DNA from: a virus
Direction: 5' to 3' (one strand)
IMG/VR virus record: IMGVR_UViG_3300025133_000386
Location: 1 to 33,150 of that record
DNA: 33,150 nucleotides
Positions 14,995 through 23,133 of this stretch are shown in pieces; positions within the stretch are counted from its first letter, which is position 1; each line of letters starts with the position of its first letter. The translations under genes and the position numbers were made by a program. Below the pieces are notes generated by a model. It saw only the letters and a program-made list of their open reading frames with translations, ran no database searches and had not been told where the DNA came from.

Positions 14995-15029
14995 TTGACA
15001 GGAATTTACGGAAAGGTTTACACTTTCCG
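14995..15029 (+). promoter_or_regulatory. Stem-loop and -35-like sequence ahead of the scaffold/capsid genes
   Basis: The 73-base gap after the giant gene is one of the few spacers in the rightward arm. CGGAAAG (15009-15015) and CTTTCCG (15023-15029) form a 7-bp stem with a 7-base loop. TTGACA occurs at 14995-15000, with TTACAC 17 bases later inside the stem, a weak -10. There is no U-run after the stem. It could be an internal promoter, an RNA-processing site or a partial terminator that raises capsid expression. The sequence does not decide among these. Confidence 0.35.
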
Positions 15030-15066
15030 CAGTGATTACTCCTATTAAATACATGAGGAGCATCGC

Positions 15067-15816
15067 ATGGTGACAACACCGGCACCCGAAGAGCAGCAGG
15101 TAGAGGAACAGGCACCACAGGAGACTCCTGAAGAAGTGTCTGAAGATACTACCCCAGAGACAACCGAAGAAGATATCAGAGCGCGAAATACCGTATTGGA
15201 GGCTCAGGTCGCTAAGTTAGAGAATGACCTGCGCTCCAAAGACGGTCAACGCCGTAGAGATACGGACAGGGACGCGGAACTGGCTGGTATCCGAGATAGT
15301 GTGGGCGCACTTCAGAAGGTCTTCAGCTTGTACATGGAAGACCGGAAGATGGATATGTCTGATGAAGCGCAGACCCAGATATCGCGGGTGAGTCAGGAGT
15401 TAGCTCAAGGACAGGCGACCAGAGACTGGAACGCCCGTTATGAAAAAGAGCAATCCCGCCTCATGTCCACCGTTCAGGATGAGAGTGACAATATCCTCAT
15501 CAGTGAGGATGATGCACAGAAACTCCAGAGCGATTGGCAGGCAGCTTGGGCAGAAGGCTCTAAAGCTACGCGAGGTGACTTCGAGGATATCATCAATATC
15601 CAGATAGAAGCCGCCAAGATGGTTGCCCAAGAAGAACGCCGCAGGGCGACAGTCGAGCGTCAGAAACTTGCTGATGAAGCAAAGAACGCTGGCAAGAAAG
15701 CCCTGGAGAAAGCAGGCGTAGCTGACCTGGATACAGGTGCGGCTATCGCAGGCGGGAACGAAGAACTCCGTGGTTCAGCCCTCATAGAACGTGGGCTGAG
15801 AAGACGTAACCTATAA
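15067..15816 (+). CDS. Scaffold-like protein, 249 aa
   Basis: This protein probably guides capsid assembly and is then removed or lost. The first 40 residues are almost only Glu, Thr, Pro and Gln. A coiled-coil-like stretch follows (RNTVLEAQVAKLENDLRSKD), then a helical charged middle and a basic Lys/Arg/Ala-rich C-terminus ending RGLRRRNL, which could bind the coat. This architecture, acidic disordered start, helical middle and basic tail, is usual for scaffolding proteins, and it lies ten bases before the major capsid gene. GAGGAG lies before the ATG. No protease motif is present, so a fused maturation protease is not supported. The sequence family itself is not recognised. Confidence 0.8.
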   Translation: MVTTPAPEEQQVEEQAPQETPEEVSEDTTPETTEEDIRARNTVLEAQVAKLENDLRSKDGQRRRDTDRDAELAGIRDSVGALQKVFSLYMEDRKMDMSDEAQTQISRVSQELAQGQATRDWNARYEKEQSRLMSTVQDESDNILISEDDAQKLQSDWQAAWAEGSKATRGDFEDIINIQIEAAKMVAQEERRRATVERQKLADEAKNAGKKALEKAGVADLDTGAAIAGGNEELRGSALIERGLRRRNL

Positions 15817-15825
15817 GGAAATAAG

Positions 15826-16776
15826 ATGCCAACACTTTCTGAATACCAAAAGTTGGCTAATGACGATGTTACGGCTGGTGTGTTTGATAACATCATCACC
15901 GCATCTGAGTTGGCCCCCTTCCTACAGTTCACTAGCTTCAGTGGAAACTCTCTGGTCTATAACAGGGAGAACACGCTGGGAGCCGCTGCTACTCACCAGG
16001 TAGGAGATGTCTGGTCTGACACCGAACCGACATACACGAAGAAGACCGTGTCTCTCACCACCGTGGGTATCCAGCACCCTCTAGACCGGTTTGCCATGCA
16101 GACTGCCGACAACGTGCAGTCTCAGGAAGCCGTCCTCCTTTCCAAGATGGCTAAGTCCGTCGCCCGAAAGTTGGAAGACCTGCTGATTAGTGGTAACTCT
16201 GGTAGCACTTCGACTGAGCCAGAGGGACTGACCTCTCTCCTCATCAGTGACTCTCGTATGCTTATGATGGATGACGGCTCACAGCCTTCCACCATCGCTG
16301 GAGCAGAGACCGAACTTACCCTTGACCGCCTGGACGCCATGATTGACCTGGTGGAGAACGGTAAGCCGGACTTCCTGATGATGAACAAGACCATGCGTCG
16401 TAAGCTGACCTCCCTTGCCAGGGCGACTGGCTCTGGTGTGGTTCTGACTTCGGCTGATATGTTCGGTCACCAGTACACCCTCTACAATGGCATACCTGTA
16501 GTCATCAACGACTACATCTCCAACTCTGAGACCTACGAGAACGCCGGTGGCTGGGGTTCCTCCACTGCTACTACCATCTATGCCTGCAAGACAGGTCAGG
16601 AGAAGCAGGGCTGGACTGTTATCCACAATGGTGCCGTTCTCGACCCAGACATCCAACGCTTGGGCACCAAGTTCGACAAGAACGAGGATGTCTACCGGAT
16701 GGCTGTCTACCTGAACGCGGTAGTCTACTCCGCTAAGTCCTGTGCGGCTTTGGCTGGTATCGACTCCGCTGCCTAA
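15826..16776 (+). CDS. Major capsid protein, HK97-type, 316 aa
   Basis: This forms the icosahedral shell. The sequence matches the style of HK97-fold coat proteins without a long cleaved N-terminal domain: a start with MPTLSEYQKLANDD, a long helix (QSQEAVLLSKMAKSVARKLED), the ELTLDRLDAMIDLVENGKPDFLMMNKTMRR region typical of the A-domain, YNGIPVVINDY, and a late YRMAVYLNAVVYS strand. Length is normal for the group. AAGGAAATAAG precedes the ATG. It follows the scaffold and precedes decoration-type proteins, the expected gene order. No delta domain is visible, in agreement with a separate scaffold. A weak 6-bp stem (16777-16798) follows the stop and may shape the transcript. Confidence 0.92.
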   Translation: MPTLSEYQKLANDDVTAGVFDNIITASELAPFLQFTSFSGNSLVYNRENTLGAAATHQVGDVWSDTEPTYTKKTVSLTTVGIQHPLDRFAMQTADNVQSQEAVLLSKMAKSVARKLEDLLISGNSGSTSTEPEGLTSLLISDSRMLMMDDGSQPSTIAGAETELTLDRLDAMIDLVENGKPDFLMMNKTMRRKLTSLARATGSGVVLTSADMFGHQYTLYNGIPVVINDYISNSETYENAGGWGSSTATTIYACKTGQEKQGWTVIHNGAVLDPDIQRLGTKFDKNEDVYRMAVYLNAVVYSAKSCAALAGIDSAA

Positions 16777-16835
16777 CAACGAATAACCAACCTCGTTGAG
16801 TATAGTTCCGTAATCTGATGATGAGGTAATGAATA

Positions 16836-17651
16836 ATGGCTGACCCACACGTTGAGCAAGCAACTGATAAGTTTGCTGCGACTATCGGTTCTACAGCCGT
16901 AACCGCCGGAGACATGGTTTACTTCGACGGCACCGACTGGGAACTCGCAGACGCAGACGACAACACGAAATACGCGGAGGCTGTGGCTGTCAACAGTTAC
17001 GCTTCTGGCGACGTAGGCGTACTCTGCCGGAGCGGTATCATCAATGATATAGACGCTCCTTACACGCAGGGTAATACGATGTATCTGTCCACTACAGCAG
17101 GTGAAATCACTGCCACCCGTCCTACGGGCGCAGAGAACCTGATGCAGGTGGTCGGGTTCTGTATCGATACTTCCAGGGTGGCCTTTGAGATTAAGGCCCC
17201 TTATGAGGTAACCGTGAACCTCAGTCCTATGACTGACGGCACAGCGGCTTATTCCCAATATGGCGACTTCACCGGTGTTCTCTTGGCTGCTGCCAACGAG
17301 GCGGCTGGTTACACCTTCATGGTGCCCCAGAACACGGTGGGGAACGTCATCCAATACCTGTGGTGGAGCGGCGTTGGTACTACTTTGGACACCTCTGACA
17401 CCTACACCATCGACGTATCGAGCGGTGTGGACGACGAGACCACCACGACCACGACGGACGGTATCTCTGCGGCTTCATTGGCCGTAGCTTCTGCCGACCT
17501 CAAACGTGCAAACGTATCTGCTGCCTTCGACGCTACTGGGATAATCAAACCTGGTAACGTGGTTGCGGTAGACGTAGACAAGGCGGCTGAAGGCTCTGGT
17601 GGGGATGACCCCCTCATGCTCTGTTGCTCTGTCGTATTGCTGGTGGTGTAA
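16836..17651 (+). CDS. Capsid decoration/cement-type protein, 271 aa
   Basis: The N-terminal 110 residues have the character of phage cement or DUF2190-like proteins: VTAGDMVYFDGTDWELAD, YAEAVAVNSYASGDVGVLCRSGIIND, then YTQGNTMYLSTTAGEIT. This is a series of short beta strands with a value/renewal pattern. The C-terminal 150 residues look like a second beta-sandwich (NVIQYLWWSGVGTTLDTSD, then RANVSAAFDATGIIKPGNV) ending in a hydrophobic CCSVVLLVV tail. GAGG lies nine bases before the ATG. The position right after the capsid gene supports an outer-capsid role. I infer decoration; a two-domain organisation is seen, but its fold is not proven. Confidence 0.75.
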   Translation: MADPHVEQATDKFAATIGSTAVTAGDMVYFDGTDWELADADDNTKYAEAVAVNSYASGDVGVLCRSGIINDIDAPYTQGNTMYLSTTAGEITATRPTGAENLMQVVGFCIDTSRVAFEIKAPYEVTVNLSPMTDGTAAYSQYGDFTGVLLAAANEAAGYTFMVPQNTVGNVIQYLWWSGVGTTLDTSDTYTIDVSSGVDDETTTTTTDGISAASLAVASADLKRANVSAAFDATGIIKPGNVVAVDVDKAAEGSGGDDPLMLCCSVVLLVV

Positions 17652-18041
17652 TTGGTCAAGCAAAGGTACTTAGGAGTGCGTCCCGTTAAAGGCGCACTCC
17701 CTTTCGAGTCAGGGAAGTTAGTCCTGAACAGCCTGGTGATAGGTAGCGGCAACGTGTCCTTTCAAGGCAGCAATGTCTACCTGGCTGGCACGGAGTACAC
17801 TCCTGAACAGTGGCTCGAATTACGCAGACGCGTAGATAAGGTGTTGATTGAGCGTGGACAGTTAGAAGAGGTCTCTCCCCCGAAAGCTCCATGGGAGGGT
17901 GAATCTTCAAGTTTCCTGACCAATAACACCATGCCGATACTGGAACACAAGGAAGGTTATTTCAAGCAGCCTCCCTGGTGGCTCAAGTGGCTCTATTCGG
18001 CTGTAGTGACGAAGGAGAAATATCGTGGTGACTCGTACTGA
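17652..18041 (+). CDS. Unknown structural-region protein with PPWW motif, 129 aa
   Basis: The frame starts with TTG immediately after the upstream TAA. No better in-frame start with a ribosome binding site was found, so the exact start is uncertain. The product begins with a beta-rich part (LVLNSLVIGSGNVSFQGSN), then a helix (TPEQWLELRRRVDKVLIERG), then a tail with KQPPWWLKWLYSAVV, an aromatic segment that could lie on a membrane or in a protein interface. A similar SPWWLILGW string occurs in the 33-residue ORF at 23558-23659. The family is not recognised. It overlaps the next gene by 17 bases. Confidence 0.6.
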   Translation: MVKQRYLGVRPVKGALPFESGKLVLNSLVIGSGNVSFQGSNVYLAGTEYTPEQWLELRRRVDKVLIERGQLEEVSPPKAPWEGESSSFLTNNTMPILEHKEGYFKQPPWWLKWLYSAVVTKEKYRGDSY

Positions 18042-18438
18042 TTGCCCATGCGGTAAGACCGACCTAAGCTCTGCCCAGATGACGATGCACAAACGCTCAA
18101 AGGCCCACCAGGATTGGGAGGCCACCCTGAGTGATGCAGGTATCGCCGTCGAAGCTGTAGCTGAAAGCGAAGACCGTGAACTAGAAGGTATCCTGGTAGC
18201 AGCAAGGAAAGGCGAGGATGTACGTCACATCGCCAAGATGGCCAGGTCTATCTTTGCTGCCAGAGACTGGCCTAATGAAGACCATCCAGGTTCTATCCAA
18301 GATTGGTTAGAGTCCCATAACATCCCGACAATCAACGTCCCCCCTCACTCCGACCCTGACGAACAGCGTAAGTACATCAGTGAAGAGACAGAGCGGCTTC
18401 GTCAAGCAGGCTGGGGTAAGGGTTGGACGATTACATGA
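18025..18438 (+). CDS. Protein with an N-terminal C2H2-like zinc finger, 137 aa
   Basis: The GTG start at 18025 is well supported by AAGGAG seven bases upstream, within the end of the previous gene. The first 30 residues contain C-P-C-G...M-H-K-R-S-K-A-H, a compact Cys2His2-like zinc-binding pattern. An acidic helical middle and a segment with GSIQDWLESHNIP and a proline-histidine turn (INVPPHSDPDEQ) follow, then a final helix ending in GWGKGWT. A zinc finger in the head cluster could serve DNA or protein binding. A head-completion role is only inference. No family name is offered. Confidence 0.75.
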   Translation: MVTRTDCPCGKTDLSSAQMTMHKRSKAHQDWEATLSDAGIAVEAVAESEDRELEGILVAARKGEDVRHIAKMARSIFAARDWPNEDHPGSIQDWLESHNIPTINVPPHSDPDEQRKYISEETERLRQAGWGKGWTIT

Positions 18439-18447
18439 GGTGCCTAA

Positions 18448-18843
18448 ATGGCCGAAGTAATCCCTTCCAAAGACGAGATAATCCACGCTGAGTCCCTAGC
18501 TTTAGGGTCTAGCGCAGAAAACCTGGTGGACGCAGGTGCCACCATCCCTCAGAACGCTGGTGATGTTATCGTGGTCTGTCCCTCTGGTGACAGTCTCCAC
18601 TGGGCACCCAGTGTCACCCCTACCTCCTCTCTAGGCCGTCCGATAACCTTGGGTCATCCTGGGCGCATCCCTCACACTTTCAACAAGACTGCTCAACTCA
18701 TCTCCGATGACGGCAGTGATGTGACCTGTGTCCTTATTTACGTCCGTGGCTCTGGTCGTCAAGACCTGGCTTACTCCGTAGCGGAGCCTTTCTACTGCCG
18801 ACAGATAGGAAGCAAGGCTACAGAGCTAGCACATTCAAGATGA
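18448..18843 (+). CDS. Unknown virion-region protein, beta-rich, 131 aa
   Basis: GAGG lies before the ATG, with a normal spacing. After a short helical start (IPSKDEIIHAESLALG) the sequence becomes beta-rich with many small residues (ENLVDAGATIPQNAGDVIVVC, then GDSLHWAPSVTPTSS and VTCVLIYVRGSG). This composition is common in small capsid-surface or fibre proteins with jelly-roll folds. Its stop overlaps the next ATG by four bases (ATGA), and the next protein has a similar composition, so the two may act together. The function is not recognised. Confidence 0.7.
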   Translation: MAEVIPSKDEIIHAESLALGSSAENLVDAGATIPQNAGDVIVVCPSGDSLHWAPSVTPTSSLGRPITLGHPGRIPHTFNKTAQLISDDGSDVTCVLIYVRGSGRQDLAYSVAEPFYCRQIGSKATELAHSR

Positions 18844-19148
18844 TAGACGCCAACGCTATCACGGCAGGCACTGAGGAGACCGTCTGGACACCGCAGTCAG
18901 GGAGCAGGATACGCCTCCTGGGCTGGAGTCTGTCGTCTTCTGCGGCGGCTGCTATCGAGTTCCAAGACAGTTCTGCGTCCGGCACCGTCATAGCCCAGAC
19001 ACCGCTCCTGGCTATCGCTGGCATCCACGATTCACCTGACCTTGGTGACGGCATCTTGCTGTCTGCTGCTGACGGTGTGTTGAAGTTGGATGTCACATCT
19101 GGCTCCACGGTATCTGGTATGGTCTGGGGCATAGAAGAACCAGCATAG
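18840..19148 (+). CDS. Small beta-sandwich-like structural protein, 102 aa
   Basis: The gene starts inside the previous stop (ATGA overlap). The product has alternating strands: TVWTPQSGSRIRLLGWSLS, AAAAIEFQDSSASGTVIAQTP, then ILLSAADGVLKLDVTSGSTVSG. The pattern of a strand with RLLGW...SS followed by 'relative value' strands is common in phage head- and tail-decoration jelly rolls. No catalytic residues are seen. The context suggests a minor virion component; the exact role is unknown. Confidence 0.7.
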   Translation: MIDANAITAGTEETVWTPQSGSRIRLLGWSLSSSAAAAIEFQDSSASGTVIAQTPLLAIAGIHDSPDLGDGILLSAADGVLKLDVTSGSTVSGMVWGIEEPA

Positions 19149-19157
19149 AGAGGACAC

Positions 19158-19766
19158 ATGGCTAACGAGTTCAAGCACAAAGACCCAGGCTCAGAGTTAA
19201 CCCAGGCAGAATTCATTGCGACTGATGGACACGCCTTTGATTCACAGGCACAGGGTGACATCCTGTATGCCAGCAGCACGACTGTGCTATCCCGACTAGG
19301 CAAAGACGCAAACTCCACCAGGGTTCTCACCAACACAGGCACTAACAACAACCCAGCATGGGCGCAAGTCACTCTTACAACGGGTGTCACTGGTGAGCTT
19401 CCAATAGCCAACGGCGGCACTGGCGCGGCCAATCTGAACAACCTCATCACCTTGGGGACGCATACCACTGGCAACTATGTTGCTACAGTAGCTAATGCTA
19501 CCAATGGTGGGACTACGATTGCGAACAGCGGTTCTGAAACTGCGGCAGTCACTATCACCATCAACCTGCATGGTGTAGCGGCTGGAACTGTTGCGGTTGC
19601 CAACGACAGCATCGCTTTTATTGATTCTGATGACAACGCGACTAAGAAAGCATCCATCGCTGACCTAGCAACCGCAATGGCAGGAACTAACCTAACTGCT
19701 TCCAATGGGCAATTAGTAGCCGCCGCCGCTGGCGCAGGACTTGGCCTCGTAATCGCACTCTCATAG
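19158..19766 (+). CDS. Tail-fibre-like appendage protein, 202 aa
   Basis: GAGAGGACAC precedes the ATG. The product contains TGELPIANGGTGAANL near residue 80, a motif that recurs in many phage tail fibres and fibre-like virion proteins, where it marks collagen- or triple-helix-like shaft segments. It is flanked by Thr/Asn/Ala-rich repeats (TTGVTGEL, TTGNYVATVANATNGGTTIAN). The tail is hydrophobic and alanine-rich. At 202 residues it is short for a fibre, so it may be a fibre stub, a head fibre or an adaptor for the glycine-rich proteins encoded next. The motif is seen directly; the attachment point is unknown. Confidence 0.7.
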   Translation: MANEFKHKDPGSELTQAEFIATDGHAFDSQAQGDILYASSTTVLSRLGKDANSTRVLTNTGTNNNPAWAQVTLTTGVTGELPIANGGTGAANLNNLITLGTHTTGNYVATVANATNGGTTIANSGSETAAVTITINLHGVAAGTVAVANDSIAFIDSDDNATKKASIADLATAMAGTNLTASNGQLVAAAAGAGLGLVIALS

Positions 19767-19775
19767 GAGTTTGAC

Positions 19776-20099
19776 ATGGGCGACCTATTAAAGAATAAAT
19801 TCGGCTTAGCTAAAACAGATTCGAACTACGAGGAAACAGTTGGGTCAGGTGAAACGTGGACTGTTCTCAGCATCAGTATGTGTAATACCGAAGATGACGA
19901 CGATGCTACTTTTGACTTGTATGTAGATACCAACGGTTCTGGTGCCGACGCTTATATATATAAAAACCAGAGCCTACCGCGTGACGCTACCTTTATTCAT
20001 TCTGACAAGATAGTTTTGACTACAGGCCAGAAGTTAGGGTTCGTTGCAACAGCAAACCAAGACATTGACGTTTACATCAGCTACTTAGAGCAGACTTAA
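19776..20099 (+). CDS. Small acidic beta-rich structural protein, 107 aa
   Basis: AGGAG lies eight bases before the ATG. The sequence reads as a small jelly roll: GETWTVLSISMCNTEDDDDATFDLYVDTNG, IYKNQSLPRDATFIHSDKIVLTTGQKLGFVATANQDIDVYISYLE. This strand order, 'commonness of response plus offset value', matches small phage structural proteins that I have no name for. It stops two bases before the first glycine-rich adhesin gene, so it may be a connector or decoration partner. No enzyme motif is seen. Confidence 0.7.
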   Translation: MGDLLKNKFGLAKTDSNYEETVGSGETWTVLSISMCNTEDDDDATFDLYVDTNGSGADAYIYKNQSLPRDATFIHSDKIVLTTGQKLGFVATANQDIDVYISYLEQT

Positions 20100-20101
20100 A
20101 C

Positions 20102-21166
20102 ATGGCTGGCCTAGTAACAACAACCAGCCGTAACGGTAGAGGCTCTGGCTACGGTAATACTGGCTATACGTTCAAGCGTTTCACGGAAAGCATTTCTGAT
20201 TGGCCCAAGCCACTCGGTTGCACCATCATCGTGATGGAGGTTATCGGTGGTGGGGGAGGCGGCGGAGGCGGCCAGAATGGGGCCAGAAGTACTGCTGGTT
20301 CAGGCGGAGGCGGCGGTGGCGGTGCGCTTTCGCGGGCGACTTTCAACGCTGATAGCCTGGGTTCAACTTTATCAATCGTCGTGGGCGCAACTGCGGCTGG
20401 CGGTACTTGTGGTGCATCGCCAGCAGTGGGAACGGCTGGCAACACTTCTTCAGTAGAAGATGATGATACAGGTGCAATTATATGCCGCGCATACGGTGGC
20501 GGCGGCGGCGGATATGCCTCTAACAGCGGCGGTGCATCCGGCTCAGGTGGTGGAGGCGGTGGAACTGGCGGCTCAGGAGCCGTCGGCGCAAGCGCACAAG
20601 GGGCGGGGACAGATGCTGGTGGTAACGGAGGAAACCCGACTATCCAAGGCTCATCATGGTCTGGCGGAACTGATGGTCATTCGCTAGGAGGCAGAGGTGG
20701 CAAAGGCGGAGGAACCTGTGACTCGTCAGCAGGTGATGGTAATGGCGGGTGTGCCGAGTATGGTGGTGGCGGAGGAGGTGGCGGCGGAGGAGCCGCCTAT
20801 TCTGATTTCGCCAATGATGAAGAACAGGGTGGTTCCAGTCTTTTTGGCGCAGGTGGTGGCGGCGGAGGTGGTAGCGGTTCAGGCGGTGCGAGTGAGGATT
20901 TGAAACAAGGCAGACCTGGCGGAGATTGGGGAAGTTTTACATCAGGTGCTGGCGGTTCCCTGGTAGCCGCCGCCAACCCAGGTCATGCCGGAACAGACAG
21001 GGAGTTCGGGTGTGGCAGCGGCGGAGGCGGAGGAGGTCGTGACCGTGGTGGTGGAGATGGTGGCATCCCTGGTGGTGGCGGTGGTGGTGGCGCGGCGGTC
21101 AATACTAATGACGAATACACTGGAGGCGATGGGGCTAGAGGCGAAGTCAGGATGTGGTTTTACTAA
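20102..21166 (+). CDS. Glycine-rich adhesin-like protein 1, 354 aa
   Basis: This is the first of three tandem related proteins. After about 55 ordinary residues (with FTESISDWPKPLGCTIIVMEVIG) the chain becomes very rich in glycine, with many runs of 5-10 Gly separated by short polar inserts, and ends in GARGEVRMWFY. The family shares the order: a strand with W-x-K-P, EVIGGGG, ALSRATF, a beta strand with LSIVVGA, AYGGGGGG, PTIQG, GRGGKGG, EYGGGG, GGSSLFGAGGGG, DREFGCGSGGGG, GGIPGGGGGG, and the closing strand. Such glycine-rich domains occur in phage tail-tip adhesins, where Gly-rich helices pack as a sandwich and variable loops contact the receptor. The role is inferred from that known precedent. 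Confidence 0.85.
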   Translation: MAGLVTTTSRNGRGSGYGNTGYTFKRFTESISDWPKPLGCTIIVMEVIGGGGGGGGGQNGARSTAGSGGGGGGGALSRATFNADSLGSTLSIVVGATAAGGTCGASPAVGTAGNTSSVEDDDTGAIICRAYGGGGGGYASNSGGASGSGGGGGGTGGSGAVGASAQGAGTDAGGNGGNPTIQGSSWSGGTDGHSLGGRGGKGGGTCDSSAGDGNGGCAEYGGGGGGGGGGAAYSDFANDEEQGGSSLFGAGGGGGGGSGSGGASEDLKQGRPGGDWGSFTSGAGGSLVAAANPGHAGTDREFGCGSGGGGGGRDRGGGDGGIPGGGGGGGAAVNTNDEYTGGDGARGEVRMWFY

Positions 21167-22143
21167 TGAGCGGCATAACAAGAAAAAATCAAGCTGGCGT
21201 TAGTGGACTGGTTGGGCCAGTCATGGACTTCCAGCGTTTTACTGCGACCAGCGCAACATGGACTAAACCAGACGGCGTTAAGGTTGTCTGGATAGAGTGT
21301 ATCGGGGCTGGCGCAGGTGGAGGCGGTGGCATGGGTTCTGGCGGGTCAACTAGGAACGCAGGCGGTGGAGGCGGCGGGGCTATGGCCTGGGCTTGCTTCT
21401 CTGCTGATGCCTTAGAAGCCACTATGACTATAGTTGCGGGTGCTGGTGGCAATGCTGGTTCTGCTGGAGCCTCTGGCGGTGCTGGAGGGAACGGTACAGC
21501 AGGGAGTACTTCCACTGTAACGAATGACAGTAAAATCATACTGCAAGCATTTGGTGGAGGATTTGGGGCAGGAAGCACCAATGGCACTTACGGTGGTGGT
21601 GGCGGAGGTGGCGGTACTGGAGCCGTAGGTTCCAACGCTTCTGGCGCAACAGAAGGTGATGGTGGTGACCCTACTATACAAGACTCGACAGAGGGAGATT
21701 CACTAGCAGGCCGTGGTGGTAAGGGTGGCGATAATAGTGCCGCTGGTGGCAATGCAGAATATGGCGGTGGAGGCGGTGGTGGTGCCGCCGCTGGAGGAAG
21801 TTCGCTATATGGCGCAGGTGGTGGTGGTGCTGGTGGAACACTTGCAGATAATGGTACTGCTGGAGGGGCTTGGGCAAGCTATGCCGTAGGCGGTGGAGGA
21901 GCCGCTGCTGATACTTTTGAAGTAGCTGGCACAGCAGGCACTTCCCGTGAATTTGGTTGTGGTGATGGTGGCGGAGGTGGAGCATCCAGTGGTACAGGTG
22001 GAGGGCCAGGTGGCGATGGAGGGGCAGGCGGTGTCCCTGGAGGCGGTGGCGGTTCTGGTGGAGTAGGAAGCACAGGTCAAAGTAAAGCTGGCGGCGCAGG
22101 TGGAGCAGGTGGCAGAGGCGAGGTGAGAATATGGGCCTGGTAG
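21166..22143 (+). CDS. Glycine-rich adhesin-like protein 2, 325 aa
   Basis: This is a paralogue of the preceding protein with the same landmark order: TWTKPDG then VWIECIGAGAGGGGG, AMAWACFSADAL, TIVAGAGGN, LQAFGGG, PTIQDSTEGDSL, GRGGKGG, EYGGGGGGG, GGSSLYGAGGGG, SREFGCGDGGGGG, GGVPGGGGG and GRGEVRIWAW. A GTG at 21154 opens the frame four codons earlier, but I prefer the ATG at 21166, which overlaps the upstream TAA by one base. Its variable inserts differ from paralogue 1, so the copies are old or under diversifying change. A receptor-binding or fibre-tip role is likely but not proven. Confidence 0.85.
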   Translation: MSGITRKNQAGVSGLVGPVMDFQRFTATSATWTKPDGVKVVWIECIGAGAGGGGGMGSGGSTRNAGGGGGGAMAWACFSADALEATMTIVAGAGGNAGSAGASGGAGGNGTAGSTSTVTNDSKIILQAFGGGFGAGSTNGTYGGGGGGGGTGAVGSNASGATEGDGGDPTIQDSTEGDSLAGRGGKGGDNSAAGGNAEYGGGGGGGAAAGGSSLYGAGGGGAGGTLADNGTAGGAWASYAVGGGGAAADTFEVAGTAGTSREFGCGDGGGGGASSGTGGGPGGDGGAGGVPGGGGGSGGVGSTGQSKAGGAGGAGGRGEVRIWAW

Positions 22144-23126
22144 ATGCAAACGCAGTAGGTATGTCTGGTCTGGTTGCCGCTCCTGTTACTGCCCATGTAG
22201 TTACAGCCGCTGGCTCTACGACCTATGTGATTCCAGCAGGGTCTACCCGCGTCTACATCGAATGTGTAGGCGGCGGAGGAGGCGGGGGCGGAGGTGCTAA
22301 ACGAGACAGTGGTGATGGCGCATTTGGTGGTGGAGGCGGAGGCGGTAGCGCGCTAGCGCGTGGTATCTACGATGCTCAATCCATCCCAGCATCATTGACT
22401 GTTGTTGTGGGTGCCGCTGGTGCCGCAGGAAGTGGTGCTACATCAGTAGGTAACGGTACTGGTGGTGCTGTTGGAGGAAACTCGTCTGTTACTTCAGGTA
22501 CTTTTACCCTAACGTCCTATGGTGGAGGCGGTGGGGGATTTGGAACCAATAGCGGTTCAAAAGCAGGCGGGGGCGGAGGCGGCGGAGGTACTGGAGAAGT
22601 TGGTGCAAATGGAGGCACTGAAGGCTCCGCAGGTGATGGTGGCAATCCAGATGTACAAGGCTCAACGCAGGGTGATTCATTAATGGGCCGTGGTGCTAAA
22701 GGTTCACCAGGGAATACAACTGCATATAACGCTGAGTTTGGCGGAGGCGGCGGAGGAAGCGGAGTTTCTGACGCGAGCAATAGCACCGTAGGTGGTTCGT
22801 CGATATTTGGTGCTGGCGGCGGAGGAATGGGAGCCAGAAACGGTGGGGCTGGAACCGCTGGTGGTTCATGGAGTACCTACACAAAAGGCAGTGGCGGTGC
22901 TGGAGGGTCAAGCCAAGGCGATGCAGGAACTGCTGGAACTGACCGCAACTATGGATGCGGCGACGGAGGCGGTGGTGGTGCAGGAAATCAAGGTGCCTCT
23001 GGTGGAGTAGGTGGTGCCGGTGGCCTCCCAGGTGGAGGCGGAGGTGGAGGTGGTGGCGGGTCAGGCCAAAATGGGTCTAACGGTGGGGCAGGCGGAGTCG
23101 GGACAGTTCGGATTTATACGTGGTAG
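22131..23126 (+). CDS. Glycine-rich adhesin-like protein 3, 331 aa
   Basis: This is the third paralogue. It overlaps gene 2 by 13 bases, with GAGGTGAGAAT before the ATG. The N-terminal 40 residues (MGLVDANAVGMSGLVAAPV) differ from the others, and the core then follows the shared order: TYVIPAG, VYIECVGGGGGG, SALARGIYDAQ, LTVVVGAAG, TSYGGGGGG, PDVQGSTQGDSLMGRGAKG, AEFGGGGGG, GGSSIFGAGGGG, TDRNYGCGDGGGGG, GGLPGGGGGG and VGTVRIYTW. The conserved Tyr/Phe-Gly-Cys-Gly before a Gly run is kept in all three. It may supply an alternative receptor specificity or join the others in a mixed tip. Confidence 0.85.
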   Translation: MGLVDANAVGMSGLVAAPVTAHVVTAAGSTTYVIPAGSTRVYIECVGGGGGGGGGAKRDSGDGAFGGGGGGGSALARGIYDAQSIPASLTVVVGAAGAAGSGATSVGNGTGGAVGGNSSVTSGTFTLTSYGGGGGGFGTNSGSKAGGGGGGGGTGEVGANGGTEGSAGDGGNPDVQGSTQGDSLMGRGAKGSPGNTTAYNAEFGGGGGGSGVSDASNSTVGGSSIFGAGGGGMGARNGGAGTAGGSWSTYTKGSGGAGGSSQGDAGTAGTDRNYGCGDGGGGGAGNQGASGGVGGAGGLPGGGGGGGGGGSGQNGSNGGAGGVGTVRIYTW

Positions 23127-23133
23127 GTGGATA

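Noticed and set aside
15067-15816. Prohead protease fused to scaffold
   Set aside because: No Ser/His catalytic motif of the U9, U35 or S14 families is present; the whole protein is acidic or coiled coil.
16777-16798. Terminator after the capsid gene
   Set aside because: The stem is only six base pairs with a 10-base loop and no U-run, so I mention it only in the capsid entry.
20164-22149. Long proline- or cysteine-rich minus-strand frames opposite the glycine-rich genes
   Set aside because: They are mirror products of GGN repeats (CCN on the other strand), have no ribosome binding sites and lie fully inside real genes.
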